Shown here piece after piece: positions 1 to 7,854 of a stretch of 64,000 nt of DNA. The notes under the pieces were generated by a model. The model made no database searches and had not been told where the DNA came from. It saw nothing but the letters and a program-made list of their open reading frames with translations. The stretch comes from Luteolibacter sp. LG18 (GTDB lineage Bacteria > Verrucomicrobiota > Verrucomicrobiia > Verrucomicrobiales > Akkermansiaceae): positions 2,356,001 to 2,420,000 of the forward strand of contig NZ_AP024600.1 in NCBI RefSeq assembly GCF_036322585.1. Reading direction: 5' to 3'. A program made the translations under genes and the position numbers. Every line of letters starts with the position of its first letter. Positions within the stretch are counted from its first letter, which is position 1.

Positions 1-1265
1 GCGATCCCGACGGCTGCCACCCAACCACCTACGGCGTGATCGGCCAATCGGCCGGGGGTAGGATCTCCGGTCGGGATGGAATTCCCGTTGGCGATGTTCC
101 ATCCGGGGTAACCTCTCGCCACGCTGCCGCGGACCAGCGATTCCGCGTGGGTATGTTCCGGCTTCCGCTTTGCCAAAATGATCAATTGGGATACCTCGCG
201 GAGCTTTCCTGCTTCCGCGGGCATCCCGAGGCGGTCGGCGGTTTGGATCAGATAGGCCAATTGCTGGGAAGCGTGCTCCAGCGTGAGCAGGCTTTGGTTG
301 TCCTGAAGCACCGTGGACCGCCACTGGATCAGCAGTTCTCTAAAGCCAGGGCGGTCTCCCCGGGTGGCGAGGATATTCGCCTGCGCCATGACCGCATTTC
401 CCAGGTACGCGCCGCCGAGATAGGAAGACTGGATCACGCTCTCGGAGACGGAGATCCGTCTCAAGAGCGCTGGATAGTCGGTGGTCCGGGGTAGAAGCGC
501 GGATACTTCAGCCTGTCTTGCCGCTTGATAGGAATCATGGCGGGGCCGCTGGGCCGCCTGGGCCAACAGATCCAGGGCCTCTTGGAAAGCGAAGGGATCT
601 TTCATGGCGAAATCGGGAGTTGGCGGACTTCCTTTGCGCCGTGGGGAGTAAACACGATTCGCCTTGGCCTTGTGTGCCGCCGCCTGGGCGGCGGCCAGGG
701 GAAACCAGCCGTTGTCGGGATCGAGACGAGCTGCGGTCGTCAGGAAATCCGGCGGCAAGGTGGCGTGCCGGTAATAATGGGCGACGGCATATTGGGCGTA
801 GTAGGAGAGATTGTCGGGATAGCGTTGGCTCAGCGCGGCAAGCTGTTCCCACGGGACCGGTTTCGACGTGTCACCAAGGAGAACGAACTTTTGTTCAGAC
901 GAAAGCCCTTTCCCAAGCCACCGGGTGATTTCAGGAGCCTCTGGTTCGGGCAGATGGGGCACCTGCGGCGGCAGGGTTGAAAAACAACCTCCGATGCGCA
1001 GACCCTGGATCAGGTCCATGCCGGTGCCAAGGCAGGCCAATATCGCGAGGGTAGCCCCCGCTCCTACGACCCATCTCCAGCGCCGGGCCCACCAGCTCTT
1101 ATCGTGCAGCCTCAGCCTGTTCGCGGCTTCGGCCCAGAACAGATCACCTGCCGCGGACGCATCGATCTGCTCCTCCAGTTCCCGCCGCGCGTGGATCTGG
1201 AGCTCCGCGTTGTCTGCGAAGGGGGAGACGGCGGTGTCGAGGAAACGTTCTGCGGGCGAGGGCAT
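1..1265 (-). CDS. Hypothetical membrane protein, 3' end beyond window
   Basis: The reverse strand is open without a stop from the ATG at 1265 to the left edge, giving about 421 residues of a protein that continues outside. The N-terminus (about 65 residues) is charged and helical, with a Trp/Arg-rich stretch just before one membrane segment near residues 68-88 (VVGAGATLAILACLGTGMDL). After it comes an alpha-helical region rich in Ala, Tyr and Leu that looks like TPR-type helical repeats (for example ALSQRYPDNLSYYAQYAVAH). This arrangement suggests a short cytoplasmic N-terminus and a large exported helical domain. The ATG lies 27 bases after the stop of the DUF1080-like gene on the same strand, so the two may be co-transcribed. 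I do not recognise the family. Antisense frames here are long only because of codon bias. Confidence 0.7.
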   Translation of the reverse strand, partial: MPSPAERFLDTAVSPFADNAELQIHARRELEEQIDASAAGDLFWAEAANRLRLHDKSWWARRWRWVVGAGATLAILACLGTGMDLIQGLRIGGCFSTLPPQVPHLPEPEAPEITRWLGKGLSSEQKFVLLGDTSKPVPWEQLAALSQRYPDNLSYYAQYAVAHYYRHATLPPDFLTTAARLDPDNGWFPLAAAQAAAHKAKANRVYSPRRKGSPPTPDFAMKDPFAFQEALDLLAQAAQRPRHDSYQAARQAEVSALLPRTTDYPALLRRISVSESVIQSSYLGGAYLGNAVMAQANILATRGDRPGFRELLIQWRSTVLQDNQSLLTLEHASQQLAYLIQTADRLGMPAEAGKLREVSQLIILAKRKPEHTHAESLVRGSVARGYPGWNIANGNSIPTGDPTPGRLADHAVGGWVAAVGI

Positions 1266-1292
1266 GGGGAAGGCTCAACTCCTTGCTGGGAA

Positions 1293-1913
1293 TCACTTCT
1301 CCTCCACCACCAGGTTCTTGAACTCGCCGAGGTCGTCGAAGGAGCCGATGCCGATCTTGCCGTGGTCGAGGGTCTTGTCCTTGGCGGTGAGGACGGGTTT
1401 CTCCATGTCGTCGAAGAAGACGGTGATGTCGCCGGTGGCGGTGTCGTGGACGAGCTTCACCTTGTGCCAGGTGCCGGGTTTCCACGGGATGCCGGTGCCG
1501 CGGGTGGCGGTGATGGCCTTGCGGTCGGCGTGGTCGACGAGGTGGATCTGGTCGTGGACGTCATCGGCGCGGACGCCGAGGTGGGCGTAGTAGAAGCGGG
1601 TCTCGTCCTGTTTCGCGAAGGCGATGCAGAGGTCGTTGTTGGTCTTGTCGAACTTGGTCAGGCGGGCGTCGACCGTCAGCGTGAAGGACTTGAATTCCTT
1701 CGGGGTGAACCAAGCGAGGTTGAAGGGGCTGCGGACCTTGGGTTTGAAGTTCGAGGGCGTCTTGAGCGTCAGCACGGTGTCCGCGCCGTCCTTGCCCCAG
1801 ACCCAGGCGGCCTTGTCGCCGAATTCCCAGCCATCGGGTTTGTCGAGCGGGCGGGTGGTTTCACCGGCGAACGCCGGCAGTGCGAAAAGCAGCGCCAGGA
1901 ATGGGATTTTCAT
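1293..1913 (-). CDS. Secreted DUF1080-like (concanavalin-fold) protein
   Basis: A 206-residue protein with a clear signal peptide (MKIPFLALLFALPAFA, cleavage near residue 16). The rest is a single beta-rich domain resembling the 3-keto-disaccharide hydrolase / DUF1080 family, a concanavalin/LamG-like jelly roll common in Verrucomicrobia and Planctomycetes. Typical signs are the segment describing reduced mass and heat of fibres being absent but the family-like core WKPGTWHKVKLVHDTATGDI, followed by an FFDDMEKP strand and a C-terminal GKIGIGSFDD strand. A periplasmic or extracellular role in carbohydrate binding or cleavage is an inference; no catalytic residue can be assigned. The start at 1913 gives a perfect signal peptide. 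It is divergent from the SpoIIE phosphatase gene with only 36 bases between starts. Confidence 0.75.
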   Translation of the reverse strand: MKIPFLALLFALPAFAGETTRPLDKPDGWEFGDKAAWVWGKDGADTVLTLKTPSNFKPKVRSPFNLAWFTPKEFKSFTLTVDARLTKFDKTNNDLCIAFAKQDETRFYYAHLGVRADDVHDQIHLVDHADRKAITATRGTGIPWKPGTWHKVKLVHDTATGDITVFFDDMEKPVLTAKDKTLDHGKIGIGSFDDLGEFKNLVVEEK

Positions 1914-1949
1914 CGTGAAACGGGTTGCCGTAGGGATGGCGTTCGGTCA

Positions 1950-3551
1950 ATGCTGCATTCGATGAGCAAGGATGGTCAATCGGCCCCCGGCGAGGTGGCG
2001 GAGCGGATGGTGCTCGCCCTGAAAGCATCCAACGAGGGGATCTGGGATTGGTACGTGGGGAAGCGGGAGATCTATTATTCCCGCCGGATCATCGAGTTCC
2101 TGGAGTGCCCGGAAATGGCGGCGCCGAACCTGTTCCTGGCCCCCTACGACCATGTCCACCCCGAGGAGCGGACCGCCTTCGAGCGCGCGGTGCTGCAATC
2201 GTTGGAAACCGGCGGGCCGGAGAAGCTGTCGGTCGATTGCCGCGTGCGCTCGGGCAGCGGCACCTGGCGCTGGCTGCGTATCCGCGGCACCGTGGTCCGG
2301 GACCGCGAGGGCCACGCCACCCGCATCGCCGGCTCGATGATCGACATCAGCCTGCGGAAGGGGGCGGAGGCCCAGCTCGAGGAGGAGCGGCATTTGCTCA
2401 AGCAGCTCATCGACCACGTCCCGCTGCAAATTTATTTCAAGGACCTCGATTCCCACTTCGTGCTCGCGAACCGGAAGATGGGGGACTGGATGGGCGTGGG
2501 CGATCCCACCGACCTGTTGGGAAAACACGACCGCGATTTCTTCAATGAAGCGCACTGGGGTCCCGCGGCCTACGACGAACGCCAGATTCTCGAAACCGGC
2601 CAACCGATCACCGACAAGCTGGAGCGCGAGACCTGGCGGGCAGGCGAGGAGACCTGGGTGCAGACCTCGAAGTTCCCGTGGCGCGACCGCCTCGGCCGGG
2701 TGAAGGGCACCTTCGGGGTGTCCGGCGATGTGACCGACCTGGTGGTGGCCCAGAAAAAGGCGGCCAAGCTGGCCTCCGCGCTCTCCGTGCGGAACCAGGC
2801 CTACGAGGAAGAGCTGCACCTCGCCCGCGAGATCCAGCAGGCGCTGGCCAACGGCCAGTTCCCGACCGTCGACAACTTCGGGTTCGGCGCGCGTTACGTG
2901 CCGATCTCCGGGCTGGCCGGGGATTTCTTCGAGGTCGTGCCGGTGTCCGATCGGGCGGCGGGGCTTCTGATCTGCGATGTGATGGGCCACGGCGTGCGCT
3001 CGGCGCTGATCGTGGCGATGCTGCGCGGGTTGTTGGAAAAGCAGCGCAGCCAGGCGGCGGATCCCGGCTTGTTCCTGCACGGGCTGAACGAGGGCCTGTG
3101 CTCGATCCTCAGCCGTGCCGGGGCCACCATGTTCGCCACCGCCTTCTATGCCGTGGCGGACCGCACCACGGGCACGCTCACCTACGCCTGCGCCGGTCAT
3201 CCCGGTGCGGTGATCTCGGGCCGGAACGGCGTGCGCCAGCTCGCCACGGAGAAGCCGGAGCGCGGTCCCGGCCTCGGCCTGATCGCCACCGCCAGCTATC
3301 CGGTGGGCAGCGTGCCGCTGGAGGATGTGGACCGGCTGATCCTGTTCACCGATGGCATCCTCGAGGCCCAGAACGGCAGCGGCGAGGCCTTCTTCGAGCA
3401 GCGCCTGATGGAGATCGTCGGCGCGTCCTGCGGTCAGCCGCTGGACGCCATGCTCGATGCCATCCTCGGCAGCGTGCTGGCGTTTTCGGAGAGCCGCCAT
3501 TTCGACGACGACGTGTGCCTGTTGGGCATGGAGGTCGGGGTGGAAAAATGA
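1950..3551 (+). CDS. PAS-domain SpoIIE/PP2C-type serine phosphatase
   Basis: About 533 residues. Two PAS domains (about residues 20-140 with PAC-like WRWLRIRGTVVRDREG, and 150-275) precede a short coiled linker and a C-terminal SpoIIE/PP2C phosphatase domain (about 300-533). The phosphatase shows the family's metal-binding motifs: GDFFEV, DVMGHG and TDGILEA, plus a C-terminal DDDVCLLG motif. Such proteins dephosphorylate anti-sigma-factor antagonists in partner-switching (RsbU-type) pathways in response to a signal sensed by PAS. No transmembrane segment is seen, so it should be cytoplasmic. Two in-frame ATGs (1950 and 1962) are possible starts; the open frame runs much further upstream but that stretch is antisense to the DUF1080-like gene. 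No RsbV/RsbW partner is in the window. Confidence 0.88.
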   Translation: MLHSMSKDGQSAPGEVAERMVLALKASNEGIWDWYVGKREIYYSRRIIEFLECPEMAAPNLFLAPYDHVHPEERTAFERAVLQSLETGGPEKLSVDCRVRSGSGTWRWLRIRGTVVRDREGHATRIAGSMIDISLRKGAEAQLEEERHLLKQLIDHVPLQIYFKDLDSHFVLANRKMGDWMGVGDPTDLLGKHDRDFFNEAHWGPAAYDERQILETGQPITDKLERETWRAGEETWVQTSKFPWRDRLGRVKGTFGVSGDVTDLVVAQKKAAKLASALSVRNQAYEEELHLAREIQQALANGQFPTVDNFGFGARYVPISGLAGDFFEVVPVSDRAAGLLICDVMGHGVRSALIVAMLRGLLEKQRSQAADPGLFLHGLNEGLCSILSRAGATMFATAFYAVADRTTGTLTYACAGHPGAVISGRNGVRQLATEKPERGPGLGLIATASYPVGSVPLEDVDRLILFTDGILEAQNGSGEAFFEQRLMEIVGASCGQPLDAMLDAILGSVLAFSESRHFDDDVCLLGMEVGVEK

Positions 3552-3601
3552 CGCCGCGGCCTTTCTTCCGCGGTGTGAGGTGTTAGACTGCCGATGGTCG
3601 C

Positions 3602-4477
3602 ATGAATCCGATCCCGGTCATCGTCGCGTGCAGGTCCATAGCCCGGCTGTGGGAACGCCACCGCCATACGGACAATGCCGCGGCGCTGGCGTTCTACTCG
3701 CTGGTTTCGCTCGCGCCGCTGCTGCTGTTCGGGGTCAGCGCGGCGGGCGTGGTGCTCGGGGAGAAGGCGGCGCACGGCGAGCTGGAACGGCAGCTCAATG
3801 CCGTCATCGGCCCGGACGCCACCGGGATGGTGGAGGGCATGCTCCAGACGGCGCGCATCGCCCCGCGCTCGCAGCCGCTGGCCTTCGCCGTGGCGATGGT
3901 GACGCTGCTCTACGCCGGATCGCACGTGCTCACGAAGCTCCGCCTGTCACTCAATCTGGTGAACGAGGCCGCGCCCGCCGATCCGGCGCGGCGGTGGCTG
4001 GGGAAGCTGCTGGCGCGCGGGCTGTGCGCCTCGCTGATCCTGCTGTTCGGCGTGCTGCTGGTGGCGGGCAGCGCGATGGAAGGGCTCGCGGGCTACGTGA
4101 CCAGCCATGTCGATTCGCCGTGGGTGGCGAAGTTCAATCTCCAGCAGGAATCGCGCTGGTTCACCACCTACCTGCTGCTGACTTTCGCCTTCACGCTGGT
4201 GCTGAAGATCCTGCCGCGGCGGCGTCCGCTGTGGCGGCACGCCTTTGTGGGCGCGGCTTTCGGGGCGCTGGCGGCGGTGACCTTGAAGGGACTGCTCGAT
4301 CTCTACCTGCGCCACACGCTGTGGGCCTCGTTGATTGGCAGCGGGCTCACCGTGCTGCTGTTTCTGTTCTGGCTGTTCTTCACCATCCAGGCGTTCCTGG
4401 CGGGAGCCGAACTGGCGGCGTGGCTGGGGCGGCGGGCCGGGAAGATCAGCCAAGCGCAGGAGACGCCACTGCCCTGA
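3602..4477 (+). CDS. YihY/BrkB-family inner-membrane protein
   Basis: A 291-residue integral membrane protein with the features of the YihY (formerly 'RNase BN') family: N-terminal RLWERHRHTDNAAALAFYSL, repeated long hydrophobic segments (about six), and the C-terminal stretch WASLIGSGLTVLLFLFWLFF followed by QAFLAGAELAA. The N-terminal 'DNAAALAFYSLVSLAPLLL' is the hallmark segment. Function in this family is not settled; proposals include transport and envelope roles, and the old ribonuclease assignment is discredited. It starts 50 bases after the phosphatase gene. Its last 32 bases overlap, tail to tail, the 3' end of coaC on the other strand. Confidence 0.88.
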   Translation: MNPIPVIVACRSIARLWERHRHTDNAAALAFYSLVSLAPLLLFGVSAAGVVLGEKAAHGELERQLNAVIGPDATGMVEGMLQTARIAPRSQPLAFAVAMVTLLYAGSHVLTKLRLSLNLVNEAAPADPARRWLGKLLARGLCASLILLFGVLLVAGSAMEGLAGYVTSHVDSPWVAKFNLQQESRWFTTYLLLTFAFTLVLKILPRRRPLWRHAFVGAAFGALAAVTLKGLLDLYLRHTLWASLIGSGLTVLLFLFWLFFTIQAFLAGAELAAWLGRRAGKISQAQETPLP

Positions 4478-4985
4478 GGATCTCCTCCACCGGGGCCATG
4501 CGGCCGATGCCCTGGTAGCCGCAGGCGAGGTCGCCGGTGTCCGGGCCCACGAATTCGCAGCCGTCGGCGCGCAATTGCGCCACGTTGCGCTGGGTGGCCG
4601 GGTGCAGCCACATCTTGCCGTTCATCGCCGGAGCCAGCAGCACGCGGGTGGTGTGGGGCAGGGCGAGGTAGGCGGAGGAAAGGGGATCGGGCGCGAGGCC
4701 GTGGGCGAACTCCGCCAGCACGTTCGCGCTCAGCGGGGCGACGAGGAACAGGTCGGCCGAGTCCGCCAGCTCGATGTGGCCGGGTTTCCACGACTGCTTC
4801 TCGTCCTCCAGCGTCACCAGCACCGGTTGGCGGGTGAGGGTCTGGAGGGTGAGCGGCGTGATGAATTCGGTGGCGGCGCGGGTCATCACCGCGTGCACCT
4901 CATGGCCGGCCTTCACCAGTTGGGAGGCGAGGTCCGCGGCCTTGTAGGCGGCGATGGAGCCGGTGATGCCGAGCAGGATCTTCAT
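4446..4985 (-). CDS. coaC: Phosphopantothenoylcysteine decarboxylase (flavoprotein)
   Basis: A 179-residue HFCD-family flavoprotein. It begins with MKILLGITGSIAAYKAADL, the FMN-binding signature, and carries the substrate loop LLAPAMNGKMWLHPATQRN and the GYQGIGRMAPVEEI segment typical of CoaC. It decarboxylates 4'-phosphopantothenoylcysteine in coenzyme A synthesis. Most bacteria fuse this to the CoaB synthetase in a protein of about 400 residues; here the protein stops after the CoaC domain, and no CoaB domain follows in any frame because the neighbouring gene is yihY on the other strand. The start codon overlaps the stop of gmk (ATGA at 4982-4985 on the reverse strand), so the pair is translationally coupled. 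A role as a different HFCD flavoprotein is less likely given the motifs. Confidence 0.85.
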   Translation of the reverse strand: MKILLGITGSIAAYKAADLASQLVKAGHEVHAVMTRAATEFITPLTLQTLTRQPVLVTLEDEKQSWKPGHIELADSADLFLVAPLSANVLAEFAHGLAPDPLSSAYLALPHTTRVLLAPAMNGKMWLHPATQRNVAQLRADGCEFVGPDTGDLACGYQGIGRMAPVEEILRAVASPALG

Positions 4986-5584
4986 GGCTTGAGGTGCCGG
5001 GCGGCACGCAGGCGCTCGGCGAGGAGCAGCGCCTTGAACCGCAGGTAATCTTCCTCGTGGGTGCCGGAGTGCAAGTGGAAGGTGTACTCGTGCTGGTGGG
5101 CGATTTCCTCCAGCGCGTTGCGCATCCGCAGGGCGATCACGTCCGCGCTGTCGGTGCCGCGGCCGGAGAGGCGGTTGTGGAGTTCCTCCTCCGTGGGCGG
5201 CATCACGAAGATGTCCACCAGCGAGGCGCGGATCGCCGGGTCCTCGCAGGCGCGGACCTGGGCGGCGCCCTGGACGTCGATGTCCATGACCACGTCGGTG
5301 CCGCTGGCGAGGTAGCCCAGCACCTCGGACTGGAGGGTGCCGTAGCTGTTGCCGTGGACGGTGGCGTGTTCCAGGAACTTCCCGGCGGCCACACGGCGGG
5401 AGAATTCATCCGGCGTGAGGAAATGGTAGTCGCGGCCGTTCACCTCGCCCGGGCGCGGCGCGCGGGTGGTGCAGGAGATCGAGTAGTGGGCCTCGTTCTC
5501 GCCAGACAGGCGGCGGCAGAGCGTGGTCTTCCCGGAGCCGGAGGGGCCGGAAACAAGCAGCAGGATACCGGTGCGGGCGGGCAT
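4982..5584 (-). CDS. gmk: Guanylate kinase
   Basis: About 200 residues, the usual size of the family. The P-loop is near the N-terminus (LLVSGPSGSGKTTL), followed by the GMP-binding section ISCTTRAPRPGEVNGRDYHF and the DIDVQGAAQVR motif after the lid. The enzyme phosphorylates GMP to GDP. The open frame allows an extra 26 residues upstream, but these are Pro/Ser-rich and unlike the family; the ATG at 5584 (MPARTGILL) fits the normal N-terminus. It is the first gene of a two-gene operon with coaC. In many bacteria rpoZ lies between gmk and coaBC; it is absent here. The gene is divergent from 5681-6295, with 96 bases between starts. Confidence 0.93.
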   Translation of the reverse strand: MPARTGILLLVSGPSGSGKTTLCRRLSGENEAHYSISCTTRAPRPGEVNGRDYHFLTPDEFSRRVAAGKFLEHATVHGNSYGTLQSEVLGYLASGTDVVMDIDVQGAAQVRACEDPAIRASLVDIFVMPPTEEELHNRLSGRGTDSADVIALRMRNALEEIAHQHEYTFHLHSGTHEEDYLRFKALLLAERLRAARHLKP

Positions 5585-5680
5585 GGACGTGGGGCTAGGG
5601 AAGGGAGGGGCGGGGGGCTGGGGCAAGGATAAAGACGGCTCTTTCTTGATCGGGCCGCCCACGATGGCAAGCTCACGGGA

Positions 5681-6295
5681 ATGGATGACGAACCGCCAGA
5701 GGTGGGATTGGAGAAGCCGTCATGGTGGGTGCGCCGGGACAGCGTCCGCCGCCTGCTTCTTGTTTGCCTGGCCCTGATTGGCGGCTCGGTGGCCCTGTTG
5801 CAAATGCTCGGATTGTCCAGCGTGGGCCATGGGCATCGATCTCCGTGGCTCACCAAAGACCATCTGACGTCCATCGAGCGGGCGATCACCGCCTTCTACA
5901 ACGAGTATGGCTACATGCCCGATCCATGGGGCGGGCTGTCTCCCGTGGATGCCCGTGTCGATACCTCCGATCCAGTGGGGCAGGCTCTGCTGAACATCCT
6001 GTTGGGGCGGGAATCCGGCCCGGTCATGCAGAATCCGAAACAGATCGCGTTTCTCACCCTTCCCACCGGGACGAAGAAGAAGGGCGGGCTGGTGTTCGAC
6101 GCACATGGGAAGGTGAAGGGCGCGTTCGATGCCTGGGGGCGCGGTTACCAGGTGCTCATCGACTATGATGGCGATGAAACCTTGAGTCCGCCATCCGACA
6201 GCGGAAGGTCCTCTCCCTTGCACCGCTGCCGTGCCGCTGGCTATTCGCTCGGGCCGGATGGCACGGGTGGCCGGAACGCGATCCGTTGTTGGTGA
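5681..6295 (+). CDS. Membrane-anchored GspG/pseudopilin-C-domain-like protein
   Basis: A 204-residue protein with one N-terminal membrane segment (about residues 25-46, LLLVCLALIGGSVALLQMLG). The exported part resembles the globular domain of type II secretion major pseudopilins: a helix ERAITAFYNEYGYMPDP, a KGAFDAWGRGYQVLIDYDGD section and a terminal AGYSLGPDGTGG motif, close to the 'YSxGxDG' ending of GspG. Unlike a real pseudopilin it has no prepilin-peptidase site (no Gly followed by Phe-Thr-Leu-x-Glu before the hydrophobic segment), so it should stay membrane-anchored and not polymerise. This type of protein is frequent in Verrucomicrobia. Function unknown. A bidirectional terminator follows it. 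Confidence 0.7.
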   Translation: MDDEPPEVGLEKPSWWVRRDSVRRLLLVCLALIGGSVALLQMLGLSSVGHGHRSPWLTKDHLTSIERAITAFYNEYGYMPDPWGGLSPVDARVDTSDPVGQALLNILLGRESGPVMQNPKQIAFLTLPTGTKKKGGLVFDAHGKVKGAFDAWGRGYQVLIDYDGDETLSPPSDSGRSSPLHRCRAAGYSLGPDGTGGRNAIRCW

Positions 6296-6306
6296 CCGTG
6301 CAAACG

Positions 6307-6344
6307 AAAAAGCCGTCCGCGGATCGCACGGACGGCTTCTTTTC
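6307..6344. terminator. Bidirectional terminator
   Basis: A 10-bp stem (AAGCCGTCCG at 6310-6319 pairing with 6329-6338, nine-base loop) is flanked by an A-tract on the left and CTTTT on the right. It sits between two convergent genes and can serve both. Confidence 0.8.
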
Positions 6345-6363
6345 GTTGGGGTGAAGTTTGTCG

Positions 6364-7002
6364 TTAGAAGTGGTAGCGCATGCCGAGTTCGATGAAGGCC
6401 TGGCTGTCGAAGTCGAGGCCGCTGCTGCCGAACGGAGCCGGGAGCGTCGGGGCTTCGAAGTCGACGTAGATCCAGCGGGCGCCGCCGTAGACCTGGAAGT
6501 CTCGGCTGACGTTGTAGGTCAGGCCGGCGAAGATCTGCGCGGCGAACACGGTGTCGCTTTGCTTGATCTGGGCAACCAGCGAGTGGGACTCGAACTCCGT
6601 GAAGGCCACGCCGAGACCGCCGCCGATGAAGACGTTGAGGTTGTTGGTGATGGGGCGCTCGAGCTTGAAGTTGAGGGTCAGCGGAATGACCTGCAGTTCC
6701 TCATCGAAGTTGATGAACACCTGTCGCTGGAGGTCGACGATGCGGTTCTCGCTCTTGTCGGTGTAACCGAGCTCCAGATAGGCGGCGGTGCACCACCCCC
6801 CGAGATTCATGGGCAGGTCCCGTCCGAACTGGGCGGTGTACATCGGTTCCTCGAAGTCGATCAGGTAACCGGCGCTGGCGCCGACGAACCAGCCGTCGAG
6901 ACAGGATTCCTGGGGTTGGGAGATGGGCGCTTTGGCCGAGTGGACTTCCCCGGCCCAAACAGGACCGGCCAGTGCAAGAAGCAACGGAATGGCTTTTTTC
7001 AT
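6364..7002 (-). CDS. Outer-membrane beta-barrel protein (paralogue 1)
   Basis: About 212 residues from the ATG at 7002, which gives a good signal peptide (MKKAIPLLLALAGPVWAGE). The mature protein alternates polar and hydrophobic residues and ends in an aromatic residue (IELGMRYHF), the outer-membrane barrel signature recognised by BamA. Internal segments such as FIGGGLGVAFTEFESH and YGGARWIYVDFEAP match the OmpW/OmpA-like 8-strand barrel type. It is a clear paralogue of the gene at 7855-8508: both have SKAPIxxPQE after the signal peptide, then GxSAGYLxDFEEPxYT. Upstream frame extension to 7098 is rejected because it would overlap the divergent gene and hide the signal peptide. Function unknown; perhaps a small pore or surface adaptor. 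Confidence 0.8.
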   Translation of the reverse strand: MKKAIPLLLALAGPVWAGEVHSAKAPISQPQESCLDGWFVGASAGYLIDFEEPMYTAQFGRDLPMNLGGWCTAAYLELGYTDKSENRIVDLQRQVFINFDEELQVIPLTLNFKLERPITNNLNVFIGGGLGVAFTEFESHSLVAQIKQSDTVFAAQIFAGLTYNVSRDFQVYGGARWIYVDFEAPTLPAPFGSSGLDFDSQAFIELGMRYHF

Positions 7003-7087
7003 GACAAATCGCACGTTAGAAGAGGTGGGTGGCAGAAGGCAATTCCTTTCTTGATGTCCCATCTCCAACAGGCAGTATGCGAACGCC

Positions 7088-7777
7088 ATGAGTAACATGC
7101 CGCCGCCTCCTCCGCCCGCACCGGTTCAGAAGAAGGGTCTCCATCCGATGGCCTGGGTCGGCATCGGCTGCGGAGGCATCGTGATTCTCGGCGTCGTCGG
7201 GGTCGTGTTGTTGGGGGGATTCATCTTCAGCAAGGCGAAGGACGCGATGAAGAACCCGGGCAAGGCTTCGGCCGAGCTCATGGTCCGGGCCAACAAGGAT
7301 CTCGAGAAGGTGTCCGAGAATGAATCCACCGGCGAGATGACCGTCCGCGTGAAGAGCACCGGCGAGGAGGTCACGCTCAAGTACGACGACCTCGCGAAGG
7401 GCCGCTTCACGGTCAAGGGCAAGGACGGCAAGGTGATCCAGCTTGGCAACGGTGACCTGGCGAAAGTGCCCGCGTGGGTGCCGCGCTACCCGGCGATCAC
7501 CGATGAGGCCTCCGCGCTGCAGGCCGAGGACGCCACGCAGAGCACGGGCATGCTCACCTTCACCACAGCCGATCCGCTGGAGGACGTGAAGCTCTTCTAC
7601 AAGGCCGAGGCCGACAAACTCTCGCTCTCCTCGTCCAGTGATTCCTCGTTCGAGCTGAATGGCGAGAAGAACCTCTCCCTCCACTACAGCGGCGGCAAGC
7701 GGGAGATCACGATCAATGCCTTCGGGAAATCGGGCGAGCCGCTGAACGTGCAGACGTTCTACACCGAGAAGAAATAA
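7088..7777 (+). CDS. Hypothetical membrane-anchored protein with Pro-rich N-terminus
   Basis: A 229-residue protein. After a short Pro-rich stretch (MSNMPPPPPPAPV) there is one membrane segment (about residues 22-48, VGIGCGGIVILGVVGVVLLGG). The exported part is mixed alpha/beta, lysine- and glutamate-rich, with a strand pattern GEMTVRVKSTGEEVTLKYDDL near the middle and a C-terminal KREITINAF section. The N-terminal Pro-rich plus single-membrane-span layout is seen in many verrucomicrobial proteins of unknown role. I do not recognise the family. It lies between the two barrel paralogues and is divergent from the first, 85 bases apart. Confidence 0.72.
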   Translation: MSNMPPPPPPAPVQKKGLHPMAWVGIGCGGIVILGVVGVVLLGGFIFSKAKDAMKNPGKASAELMVRANKDLEKVSENESTGEMTVRVKSTGEEVTLKYDDLAKGRFTVKGKDGKVIQLGNGDLAKVPAWVPRYPAITDEASALQAEDATQSTGMLTFTTADPLEDVKLFYKAEADKLSLSSSSDSSFELNGEKNLSLHYSGGKREITINAFGKSGEPLNVQTFYTEKK

Positions 7778-7796
7778 CCGGTCCGCCGGAACGCGA

Positions 7797-7829
7797 AACA
7801 GCCCGCCGGGATGGCGGGCTGTTCTGTTT
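7797..7829. terminator. Bidirectional terminator
   Basis: An 11-bp perfect stem (7797-7807 with 7813-7823, AACAGCCCGCC arm) followed by CTGTTT, located between the convergent genes ending at 7777 and 7855. Confidence 0.78.
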
Positions 7830-7854
7830 CCAAGGGATTGGCTCCGGGCTTCGG

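Noticed and set aside
5681-6295. A true type II secretion pseudopilin
   Set aside because: There is no prepilin-peptidase cleavage motif before the hydrophobic segment and no gsp genes nearby.
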